Assembly (NCBI GenBank): GCA_023653625.1
Contig: CM042894.1
Coordinates: forward strand, 729,581 to 793,580
Direction: 5' to 3'
DNA length: 64,000 nucleotides
Source: Triadica sebifera
Taxonomy: Eukaryota; Streptophyta; Magnoliopsida; Malpighiales; Euphorbiaceae
This document shows positions 12,734 to 22,649 of the stretch, piece after piece. The notes beneath the pieces are model-generated. The model ran no database searches. It was not told the DNA's origin and saw nothing but the letters and a program-made list of their open reading frames with translations. A program made the position numbers and the translations under genes. Every line of letters begins with the position of its first letter. Within the stretch, counting starts at the first letter, position 1.

Positions 12734-14850
12734 ATGGGTGACCTTCAAGTAGTCGGAGGAATCAAGAAGCTCAACAGCAAAAACTACAACACATGGGCAA
12801 CATGTATGGAGTCTTACCTACAAGGTCAAGACATTTGGGAGATTGTTGGTGGTAGTGAAGTTATACAACCAACGACAGAAGATGTCTTGCGAAAGTGGAA
12901 GATTAAAGCAGGCAAAACAATGTTTGCTTTAAAAACCACAATTGAAGAAGAAATGTTGGAGCACATTCGAGATACCAAAACACCAAAGAAAACATGAGAC
13001 ACTTTTGTTACACTCTTCTCAAAGAATAATGATACAAGACTGCAATTTCTCGAGAACGATTTGCTATCAATGGTGCAACGTGACATGACGATTGCCCAAT
13101 ATTTTCACAAGGTGAAAGCAATATGCCGCGAAATTTCAGAGCTAGATCCAACAACTCCTATTGGAGAAACCAGGATAAAAAGAATAATTATCCATGGTTT
13201 GAGACCCGAATACCGCGGGTTCGTTGCCGCTGTACAGGGATGGCCGACACAACCATCACTTGTTGAGTTTGAGAATTTGCTTGCAAGTCAGGAAGCTATG
13301 ACTAAGTAAATGGGAGGAGTCTCGCTGAAGTGTGAGGAGGAAGTATTCTTTACCAGCAAAAGCAAAGACACTTTCAAGCGGTACGTTGGCACTGGATCTA
13401 AAAAGAATAATGACAAGGGAGACTCTCGTCTAGGGGGAGTTTCAAAGAATCGCGGTAATAACAAAAAGTTTGATGGAAAGTGTTACAACTGCGGAAAGAT
13501 GGGTCACATGGCGAAAGATTGTTGAACTAAGAAAAAATCTATTGAAAGTAACACTGCTACTTCCAGTTCTAAGGAGAATAACGAAGATAGTTGGGATGCT
13601 GAGGCATTATTCGTTATGGAGGAAGAAGAATTAGCTTTCACGGTAACAACATCAGAACATATTGACTACAAAAATGACTGGATCGTAGATTCCGGTTGCT
13701 CAAATCATATGACTGGTGACAAACAAAAATTGCAAAACTTATCTAAGTATAAAGGAGGTCGTGTGGTAGTGACAGCCGATAACTCAAAGTTACCGATAGC
13801 TCATATCGGTAAGACGATAGTTACACCTCGATATAATTCTAACCAGGTGCCACTTCAAGATGTTTACCATGTCCCGGGAATGAAGAAAAATTTATTATCT
13901 GTGGCTCAATTAACATCATCAAGCCATTACGTCTTGTTCGGACCTCAAGATGTGAAGGTGTATCATGACCTAAAAATTTCAGAAACACCAACAATGGAGG
14001 GGCGACGATTGGAGTCTGTCTACGTGATGTCAGCAGAATCAGCATATGTAGATAGGACGAGGAAAAATGAGACATCAGATCTATGACACATGCGGTTAGG
14101 TCATGTTAGTTATTCCAAGCTAAGTGTGATGATGAAGAAGTCAATGCTTAAGGGGCTTCCTCAACTTGATGTGCGAACAGACACAGTTTGTGCGTTATGT
14201 CAATATGGTAAAGCACACCAACTGCCATACAAGGAATCAAAGTTTAGAGCAAAAGAATCATTAGAGTTAGTTCACTCTGATGTATTCAGACCAGTTAAGC
14301 AACCGTCAATTGGTGGTATGCAATACATGGTGACATTTATTGATGACTTCTCAAGACATGTGTGAGTTTTATTTATGAAAGAAAAATCTGACACAGACTC
14401 AAAATTTAAAGAGTTCAGAGAGTCAGCTGAAGGAGAAGTGGGAAAGAAGATTCGTTGCTTACGCACAGACAACGGGGGAGAATATAGCTCAAGTGAGTTC
14501 TCTCAATACCTAAGGCAAAGTGGAATACGTCATCAATACACTTATGCCAACACACCGCAACAAAATGGTGTAGCTGAGAGAAAGAACCGACATCTTGCAG
14601 AAGTCTGTCGAAGTATGCTACATGCAAAGAATGGATGACAGCTATGAAAGAAGAGATTGATGCACTTGAGCAAAATCAAACTTGGGATCTGGTGTCAAAG
14701 TCAAAAGATGTGAAACCCATATCCTGTAAGTGAGTTTACCAGATAAAGCGTCGTCCAGATGGGTAAATCGAAAGGTACAGGCAAATTCAAAATATTTCGT
14801 CGACAGCTTGACATAATACAGAGAATGAGAGTTAACATTGAGGGGGAGTG
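12734..14850 (+). pseudogene. Copia gag-protease-integrase polyprotein, nonsense-ridden and truncated
   Basis: One frame runs from ATG 12734 to 14638 and shows the copia domains in order. The gag N-terminus reads NYNTWATCMESYLQGQDIW. A zinc knuckle CYNCGKMGHMAKDC is at about 13480-13522. The aspartic protease signature is WIVDSGCSNHMTGD near 13678. The gag-pre-integrase motif HMRLGHVSYSKL is near 14090, and the integrase core has SDV, TDNGGEY and NGVAERKNR, carrying the D, D and E. The frame is interrupted only by stops: TGA 12995, TAA 13307, TGA 13523, TGA 14084, TGA 14363. After NGVAERKNR the sequence jumps, with a frame change near 14630, straight to a reverse-transcriptase start (WMTAMKEEIDALEQNQTWDL), which stops again at TGA 14731 and TAA 14764. 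No functional protein can be made. Confidence 0.93.
14838..14848 (+). other. Polypurine tract
   Basis: TTGAGGGGGAG lies directly before the 3' LTR and is the expected plus-strand priming site of an LTR retrotransposon. Confidence 0.85.
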
Positions 14851-15258
14851 TTAAAAATCAATGTCAAAATAATTTAGGTACACCTACCATTAATTTGTTG
14901 AAAAATTAAGTTTATTGTGTTGAAAAATTAAACAAATATTAGGTACACCAATTTCCACCTAATTTGTTGAAAAATTAAGTCAATATTAAGTATACCTACC
15001 ATACCAAATATTTGAACAAATGTGTGGTGAAAATTTGAACAAATGTATGGTGTGAATTAAATTTTGAGCCTATAAATAGACACACTTTCAAGGTTTAAAT
15101 CATCCAAGAGTAAAGACTATAAGTCTTGAGTGTTTGTGAGAGTTGATTTGCAATATTTCTAGTTTATTAAAGTTTTTGTTGTGTCTCAAAATTTTGATTA
15201 AATTTCTTCTTTGATATATTTAATTTAGAGTTGTGTATTCTAAATTTTGTTCTCAACA
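14849..15258 (+). repeat. 3' LTR of the copia element
   Basis: A 410-bp copy of the 5' LTR. It lacks about ten bases present near 12372-12382 and differs at about 23 sites by hand count. It ends TCTCAACA and is followed by the target duplication TAATC. Confidence 0.93.
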
Positions 15259-15497
15259 TAATCATCACCTATAAAACCACCATCACTATGAATATTACTA
15301 TGTACATATTAATATAATATTATATTTAACTGTAATTTTGTATAGAAATAGTTAATCTAAACTCACGAATCAAAACATAAAATCAAAATTATTTAGGAAT
15401 AACTATTTTATTCTTAAATATTTTATTTCTTAGGAATTGTTATTATATTTCATACATATTTCATTCCATTAACCAAACAAACTTTTACCTAAGATGC

Positions 15498-16029
15498 TCA
15501 AAATTGGAACTCAAAGTCGTCCCACTGAAGGACTGCAGACTCAATATTTTGCTCTCTTTTCAGCTTATCCTTAACAAACCAATCACATATTCTTCCAGCA
15601 TTCAGCTCCTCAATCGCACACCCTTCATCCTCCGATATCACACGCAAAAGATTCAACGACGATATCTGAAATCACATAAATCAAACACACATTTATTACA
15701 AATATTTACACTCACCTTGTTTTCCTAGACTATGAATCACTTTAAAATTATTTTAAAAAATTATGAAAAAGTGAGAAAAATGTTACCGTTAAACGGCACA
15801 GGAACCGCTCATGGGTACTTAAACCAGAAATTTCAACTAGACCAGCTTCTTCAAGAGTCAAGAAACTTCTGCTTTCTGTCTTGTTTTTGTGTGGCTCTTG
15901 GCCGCTGCACCCTATCACTGCAAGTTTTCTCTTATGGGTCAATTTGTTTGGAGCAAAAATGGATTGTTTTGGTATCTCTCTTTGGAGAAATGGTGATTGA
16001 TAGGCATTATAAAGTTTGAGAGATATCAT
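15498..16029 (-). CDS. Small, probably plastid-targeted protein of unknown function, 2 exons, 136 aa
   Basis: I cannot name this protein. Exon 1 is 16029-15787 (81 codons) and exon 2 is 15665-15498 (56 codons with TGA); the junction is GT/AG and phase 0. The first 45-50 residues are rich in Ser, Lys, Gln and Asn and poor in acidic residues, like a chloroplast transit peptide (inferred). The rest is compact and looks conserved: FLTLEEAGLVEISGLSTHER, FLCRLTISSLNLLRVIS, CAIEELNAGRICDWFVKDKL, IESAVLQWDDFEFQF. No membrane span and no catalytic motif are visible. The intact frame across a correct intron, the codon-like composition and two TGGGCC promoter elements argue for a real gene. The 3' end lies only about 16-20 bases from the border of a TIR-like element. 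Confidence 0.8.
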
Positions 16030-16172
16030 ATTGTTGTTTTATCTCTGAGTTAAGAAATGTGTATCCCTTTGGTGCCAATAATTATGTGCAGATTCCTCTA
16101 TGTGGTGGAGATGCAGAATGGAATTTGGATAATTCAAGAATTTTTTTTATATCTGTAACAGTTAAATCGGAT

Positions 16173-16209
16173 TGGGCCCTTTCATGGCCTTAATTATTAG
16201 AGTGGCCCA
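16173..16209 (-). promoter_or_regulatory. Two site II (TGGGCC) elements upstream of the 136-aa gene
   Basis: TGGGCC occurs at 16173-16178 on the plus strand and as GGCCCA at 16204-16209, about 145-180 bases upstream of the ATG at 16029. Site II elements bound by TCP factors are frequent in plant promoters of organelle-related and housekeeping genes. Function is inferred from motif and position. Confidence 0.5.
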
Positions 16210-17100
16210 TATGCATGTTAACGATATGTTCTTACTTCTTAAACCTTCAGTGTCGGATTAAAGTCTTTTGTTTCGATCCAATCGGTAGTCTAGTCAATCA
16301 AACTATGAATAAAAGAGATATAAAAGAATTTTGTATGGGTGAAAATTTATTATTCAATTAAATTAATTAATTTATCATATATCAAATTTAGGTAATTATT
16401 GTGTCTCTCAAATATCCATATAAAACCCAACACTAATTTTGTTGCATAAAAATAGGTAGACTCTTATTTTTATACAGATTAAAAAAAATTTAATTAATAT
16501 GATATCTATATATTAATTAGGAATACAATGAGAAACTAAAAAAAATGATAATCATAATATTCATTAATAAGGCGTACTAATTTAATGTCATTAAAGGCAC
16601 AACAAAGAATAAAACAAATGAATTATATTTTCAAAAAAAATAATGATTTACAACACATAATGAAAAGATAAATCTATTGTCTGTATTTTGGGATTGATAT
16701 ACCATAGCCTTCCTGATTCACTAATTTGAACTGGTCAATGAACTGAAAACATGTTTATCTAATTATGCGAAGTGATTCAAATCAGAATTAGCTCAAACTT
16801 CTTATGCGTTCAAGTTGACTTAAATCTGATAAGATCAGACACGAAATCACCCGTTTGATTTTTCTTCTTCTTCGATCGTCTTCTTTTTTATATGCAAAAC
16901 CATAAGAAAAATGAACAATTGAAGGCTAAGAAAACGACCTTATACAGTAACAAAAATATTTAGCTGTGGCATTTACAGAGACTGCACTACAACTCCACAA
17001 AGTTATATACAATATACAAACAGAAGGGGAATTACAATTTACAAGTTTCTAATTTTTCCTGCAGGAAAATATGTTGCATCTGATGTTCGAATAAAGAGAA
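16210..17100. other. Intergenic spacer
   Basis: AT-rich spacer between the promoter side of the 136-aa gene and the 3' side of the DUF3774 gene. Its right end probably holds the 3' untranslated region of the latter. I see no further gene, RNA gene or repeat boundary. Confidence 0.5.
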
Positions 17101-17107
17101 GAACCAA

Positions 17108-17356
17108 TTAATTAGGACCCCAACAGCTCAAATACATAACAGTCCTAAGAGACTCCTCAGCCTGTTTAAGTTTGTCGTTCTTGGCAGCCTTGAAACCTCC
17201 GGAATCACCAGACAACAGCCTCGCTTGCTTTGACGAGGAAGCAGAATCTCTTAAAGACTTGAGAGTTGAATCACACTTGGATCCCTGATCTTTCATCCCC
17301 TGCATCACCCTCATCAGTCCCTGATACAACATCCTGCTCATCAGCCTCAAGCTCAT
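17108..17356 (-). CDS. Wound-induced protein, DUF3774 family, 82 aa
   Basis: A single-exon gene for a small protein. The C-terminus AEESLRTVMYLSCWGPN is the hallmark of the plant DUF3774 (wound-responsive, WIP) family, whose members are typically 80-110 residues and are induced by wounding and by hypoxia-type stress. The N-terminus MSLRLMSRMLYQGLMRVMQG is basic and amphipathic, in the position of the family's N-terminal helix, followed by the DQGSKCDSTLKSL segment. The middle (Ser/Lys/Gly rich) is variable, as in the family. No targeting signal is obvious and the molecular activity of the family is not established. The start at 17356 gives the usual family length. Confidence 0.88.
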   Translation of the reverse strand: MSLRLMSRMLYQGLMRVMQGMKDQGSKCDSTLKSLRDSASSSKQARLLSGDSGGFKAAKNDKLKQAEESLRTVMYLSCWGPN

Positions 17357-17530
17357 AAATCTCTGATTCTGACAAAATTCACAAGAGACTAGTTTCCAAG
17401 ATTAAACTCGTGGATTTATTGGAGAAGAGAGAGACCCAGGTATCTAGAAACAAAACAACCTGCTATAATGGGTTAAGAAACTAGGGGCCGTCCGATTAGG
17501 TCAATTGATCGTGTGATCCTGTGGGTCAAC

Positions 17531-17540
17531 GACACGTGTC
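17531..17540 (-). promoter_or_regulatory. G-box/ABRE palindrome upstream of the DUF3774 gene
   Basis: GACACGTGTC contains the palindromic G-box CACGTG (17533-17538), about 175 bases upstream of the ATG at 17356. bZIP and bHLH factors, including ABA-response factors, bind this core. A role in stress induction of the adjacent wound-induced gene is plausible but inferred. Confidence 0.55.
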
Positions 17541-17559
17541 CTCTCGATGGGGAGAATAC

Positions 17560-19860
17560 TTGGGATAAGGTGATAACGTCGGATTTATTTGAAAGCTCCT
17601 TGGTTTGGGATTCTTTCTTTTTATTTAAACCTTTAAGATCATATTAAAATTCTAATTTTACAAATACAAATTTACAATAGATATTCCATTTCATAATTAT
17701 TACTTGCGAACCTTACTCATAATTTTCAAAACAATTCCTTTAACAAATCCTTTATGCCATCAATTGGATCTAGTATCTGCATTGAATTTATATACCATGT
17801 CATAATAATAAAAAAAAAGGTATAATTGCTTTATGGACATGCAAAAACTGATCTGCCCTTGCATAGCAAACTATAAGGTGGAACCAATAGATAACAATCA
17901 CAGCTCCCATTCTAGAAAACAGAGGAATTTTCAATTACATGCATTAGAGGGTATACTTAATATATAAATTTACCATTTACATGACTGCTTCAAAATAAAA
18001 TTTGCTTGAGCTTTGCTTACCAAATATGTGGCCGGTTTTGTACAATAAACAGTCGTTCTTCCTTCCTCTGTCAATTGCTTCCAAGGCATCAACATTTTCC
18101 AATGGCTTATCACTAGAGCTCGCTTTGTCATTAACCACATTTACCACAAAATCCACTAGATTATTTTATCGTAAAAAATAGAAACCTATTCTGCCACTAA
18201 AGCAATAGAAGGGAATAGTTTACTCAGCTCTGTCAAATAAATGTAAATGAACAATTTTTGGTTGCTGGAAAATATAAGATAAATATCTACTGAAAAATGA
18301 AAACAAAATGATAAAATTATTTCTATCATACACTTGTAAACAAAATCCTTCTAGTTGAAGCATATAAATTTCTTTTTCAAGATTCTATAAAAAAAAACTG
18401 TTTTTATATCTAATTGTGTAAAAAGTAAATTAATTGTAACACGCATTACTAGAACTACTCTAATGGTTGTAAGTATTAATACGTGCAAAAAATATCTAAA
18501 TGAAGTTAATATTTGAACATATTATTTCATTAACAATCTTGCATGATACCGCATCATTTAATTTTCACTATTACATTTAATCTTATACACTCATTTGTTA
18601 TCAATATATTTTCATTGTTGCGGTAATGTAACAAATTTCCAAGTTTTATTTTTATAAAAAAATTTTATTTTTTTTCCACAGTTGTCATCATTGATATATA
18701 TCTAAATTGTTTATTATTTCTTAGAGAATTGATGACACTCTAACATCTCATAAAAAATAATATGCAACATTTCTCCATAATATACTATAAGTGTCAACCT
18801 GTTTGTCTTATGGAGCAATTTGACTATCGAGATTCTAATATCTCAAACACAACCGGCTCTTATTCCTTATGCTCTTGTGCTAATTTAGAAGAATTTATTT
18901 GTTTTGATTCTTTTTCCACGTATACTATTATATTCTCTAAATTCTTTCACATTTCTTTCTTTTTTCTGTAGTTCTTCTTCTAAAAAATAACATCACTGCT
19001 GACTATAACTTTGTAGGCAGTGGAAACTCACAAGTGATGAATCCCACTAAGATCTCGTCTTTCATTGGAAATCATATTCCAGTTCCTTTTTGTTTTCTCT
19101 TCTTGTCTCCTTAAATGGATCTCACAAAAAATATTGAAGATGCTATAAATAACTGAAGAGTATAGCGTACTTATTGAATCTAATGAAATATTCCCATATG
19201 ATCGGGTGACTGACTGGGAAGGAAACGAACTTGATTTTACAGCAGATCAAGTTAAAAAAAGGATTATATTCCCAATGGTTGGTGTTCTGGTTACTAATGG
19301 CAACTTGCATAGCCAGATACTGGAGATTATTGCTTCCGGTTGAGCAATTATTTAGCAACAAATCATGTCTCTCTTAGAAATTTTTGTTCGTTGTGGCGAG
19401 AGATCTGAGATTCAAGGGGATGGTATTGTTCATTCTGCAAATTCTATTTGTTTATCACTATAGCTGATCCTGATGGACTGGAAAAACAAAAATGATTAAG
19501 AATTGATTTTTGCCCTTCCCTATTTTTGATTCCTATAAATGTCAGTTCAATCTCGCATCGTTTGTTTATTTAAAATAGGAAATCCGCCATGACGTATGAC
19601 GAGTTACCATGAGAGATTTAGTGGGCTTTAACCCATTTGAGGCTCGGCCTATGATGAAGCCCATCTTTCGCAACACGATTTATCTGATGTTCTGTTATTT
19701 GATTGTAAAGAGGTAAGCAAGGTAAGCAATGCCCACTTATTTATGATTCTATTTCCTTCTCTCTCTCTCTCTATATATATATATATCTCATATTCTATTA
19801 CTTAAAGAAACTTAAATGTGGATTTTTGGCTCCCTAATGCCCAAGTGATTGGGCTTGTTT
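17560..19860. other. Intergenic DNA with two coding-like fragments
   Basis: No complete gene. On the minus strand about 18006-18235 reads as a broken coding segment that includes KPLENVDALEAIDRGRKNDC and LLYKTGHIFG, with stops on its upstream side. On the plus strand 19151-19342 is an open run containing SNEIFPYDRVTDWEGNELDF followed by TADQVKKRIIFPMVGVLVTN, ending at a TGA and lacking an ATG. I recognise neither; both are probably exon remnants of degenerated genes. Several TGGGC/GCCCA motifs cluster at 19620-19860, followed by a (CT)n(AT)n run. Confidence 0.45.
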
Positions 19861-19869
19861 ACCTTCCTT

Positions 19870-22030
19870 GCCTTTGTTGAATTCTTCTTTCATGGGAAAG
19901 AGACGAGTGTTGGCTTATCACATTAAATAAGAGAAATAATATTATTTGTCAAAATTCTAAACAGGTAGAGAGTTGTTAATTTTACATATAATCTAAAAAT
20001 TTGACTCCAACATGTTTATAAATTAGTTAGACTTTGGCTCAAAACTCGAAGAAAATTTAAAAAGATTTAGTTGAGTTTGGAACACCATGCCATTAGTTTG
20101 TTTAATTCGAAAATTAATTTGTTCTAAGGAGGCATAACTTGGGAGTCTATTTGAATTCACTAAAAACCGAAACAATCTGACGAATAGTGATTCAAACTGA
20201 CTTAAATCCAAAGGATATCAATACAAATTCACCTGATCGACTCGACTGTTAATTCTAAAAATATTAATTCTATCGATTTTAAAACTTTGGCATATAAATT
20301 TTTACGTTATGTTGATGAATTTCCTGCTACTCTAATGACAAGCTTCCTTTAAAAAAGGGTGAAATGTCCAAAATTTAATCCTACCAATGCTTCCTTCCCT
20401 GAAATGTGGATGGGTTAAAAAATAAAAAGAAAAGATTAACCGAGTTGTGGAATTGCAATATGTACGGTTTATCTCTGCCGTGCGCCATTGATGTTTGTCC
20501 GATAAATGTATGCCTTCTTTCTCTGCCGCACTAATAAATGGGAACTCAAGCACGTGAAATTGCAAGCAGCGAACCAATCCCCATTAACCACGTTCAAGCT
20601 ATATTCGAAGAAATTAGCTTTTGGGTTTTTGGAGTTTCCAAACTTATCTCACAAAGGCCAGATGTTTTCTCTTCTTCACCAACATATTACTTTGATCATT
20701 CTTACTAATTATATAGTAATAGCTTTAATTATTATTTCAACTCAGGATTACCTTCACTCCCTTCATTCCTTCCATTCTAACCGTCCTATAATTAAAAAAC
20801 AAAATTTGTTCCACTCTAATAATTAATTTTTTAGATTATTAATAAAAAGTAAATTTTTCCCCAACTTTAGATAAATGGGTTTTATTATAGTAATTATAAT
20901 TTACTATTACTTTAGTTTTTTTTAAGAGAGTAATATAATCATTTTATACTTATAATTATCCTATTAAATAATGTTATTAATTTTCGTGAAAAAAATCTTA
21001 AATGACAGTTGGAATGTAACGAAATGAGTATTTGCTAAGAAAATATATTATAAATAATGATGATTAAAAAATGTGCATGGATAGCTTAATAGAGTAACAA
21101 TTGGATAGCCTTCTACAGATGCTTTGGATACCGTATCTTTATGTAAATGGTAGGAAATAGACAAAACAAACCCATCATCTAATTTATTCAATATTTGTTG
21201 GAGAAATCAAACAACTTTTATTTAATTATCTTGCTATTTGGCTAGAATCTAGCTAGTTGTAAGATGTAATTAATATTCATAATTAATTAAGATAAAATAA
21301 ATAAAATTACATTTCTAATCTCTCTATAAATTGACTTTAAAGTATTTATTCCTTTGCAGTTTCCAAACATCTATATTGGTCATTGTATGGAAAGCTTTCC
21401 TTTCATATATATAATGGAATAATTATGACAATAATGTTATTGCACTTTATGGACAATGCTGTTACAATTATGATAATAATATGATACTGTAGCTCGGAAC
21501 TTCCATTAATTTAAACTCATCAATCTTAAAAAATAAAAATTAGAATAATAAAAAAAATCGATAAATTAGTATGTTAGACTATGATGTGATTAATTCATTC
21601 TAGATTTGACCAGTTCATAGGGATTTGAAAATTCTAGCTCGGTTTGAGCTTTTCCCATATTTCTTATTATACTTTGATCCATTAAATTTAGAGATAAGTG
21701 CATATATATCCTCAAACTTTTATAAAATTTTTATATATGTCTTTGAAAATTCTTTTTACTACCAAATCGGTTGAAAAAGAAAAATTGATGGTTAATTTGG
21801 ATTTAAAGCTATTTTAGATGAGTATAATTATTTTATTATGCTTATTATAGACTTCTTCAATGGTATACAAATATAAGTGTTTGATTTTTTTCTTTTATTT
21901 TCTTTTTGTAATTTTAGCATTTTGAACCTTATCTCTTATACTTATTACATTTGCATCCATTAAACTTAGTATATACTTATTACATTTCTGTAGGTTAAAC
22001 TTAAATAGGGGTAACAGTGCTTAGAATACC
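19870..22030. other. AT-rich intergenic DNA
   Basis: I see nothing that supports a gene here. The open frames at 20332-20577 (minus) and 20506-20826 (plus) overlap each other, have no domain and end in low-complexity sequence. Confidence 0.5.
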
Positions 22031-22034
22031 TGTG

Positions 22035-22645
22035 AAAAGATATCCTAGCCGAATTCAAATTTGATTATATATACTCATGTTCAAATTTGTTTAAAACTAT
22101 AATGCTAATACTCGTACCCGTCATAATTTTGAGTAACATTATCCGATTAATAGCTGAACTCACTTAATTACTCATTTATTATTAAAAAAATTAAAATAAA
22201 ATAAAATTCAAACTAACTAAATAATTAAAAATTTTAAAATATACAAACAATCTACCATAAATTACTACAAAATAAAACATAAAATTTAATTCAACACATT
22301 TAAATTAAAATAATTCATCAAATTTGTCAACAATAATATTAAAATAATAAAATTAAATATTGTTTATTATGATAGAAAAATTATATTACATTTGTAATTC
22401 ATCACCAATAAAATACGCACAAAATAATTAATTATACCATTATATTAAATAAATTGCATTATATATATTATAATCGGATTCATTTAGGTAGAGGGTACGG
22501 GAGGGCCTATACCCATACTCTAATTAAATTTGTGACAGATTTATATATTACTATCCATACACATCCCAAAATCCTAATAGAATTATTCATTAAAATTTAA
22601 ATGGATCCAGATAAGTATCTGCGAAATCCAAACTTGTTGTCACCC
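22035..22645 (-). repeat. Copy 2 (inverted) of the 0.6-kb interspersed repeat
   Basis: Reverse complement of the repeat at 10080-10695. Matching phrases include 'acaaacaatctaccataaa', 'aatattgtttattatgatag' and 'catttaaattaaaataattc'. The end nearest 22640 carries 'ggatccagataagtatctgc'-type sequence and an inner 'gagggtacgggagggcctat' block that corresponds to the 'gtagggtacgag' block of copy 1. Several small indels separate the copies, so they are old. Confidence 0.7.
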
Positions 22646-22649
22646 TTAA

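Larger units (their letters stand above)
12072..15258 (+). mobile_element. Ty1/copia LTR retrotransposon, internally deleted, with 5-bp TSD
   Basis: This is a complete-ended but internally deleted copia element of about 3.2 kb. Both LTRs start TGTTAAAAATC and end CTCAACA. They are flanked by a perfect 5-bp direct duplication TAATC (12067-12071 and 15259-15263), so insertion was by a retroviral-type integrase. In order it carries the 5' LTR, a primer-binding site, a gag-protease-integrase reading frame with several nonsense codons, a stub of reverse transcriptase, a polypurine tract and the 3' LTR. Most of reverse transcriptase and all of RNase H are missing. A hand comparison gives about 23 substitutions plus one ~10-base indel between the LTRs, about 5-6 percent divergence, so the insertion is not recent. 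Confidence 0.95.
11775..15482. mobile_element. Older TIR-like element, interrupted by the copia insertion (candidate)
   Basis: The left flank of the copia element starts with 'ggtttatggaatagttatgg' near 11778. The right flank ends with 'tttcattccattaaccaaac' near 15478. The reverse complement of the right end (TTTGGTTAATGGAATG) is a close match to the left end, as expected for terminal inverted repeats. Just inside, both sides carry subterminal 'ggaataactattt'-type repeats and a CCACC/CACCAT-rich block that is split by the copia insertion at 12071/15259. Together the two flanks (about 300 and 220 bases) look like a small non-autonomous DNA element. I could not identify a convincing target duplication for it. 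Confidence 0.5.

Noticed and set aside
13839..14627. Minus-strand frames within the copia element
   Set aside because: They are the complement of the gag-protease-integrase frame, which explains their length.
12072..15258. Copia element as an active transposon
   Set aside because: There are multiple nonsense codons, a missing RNase H and most of reverse transcriptase, and LTRs differing by about 5-6 percent.
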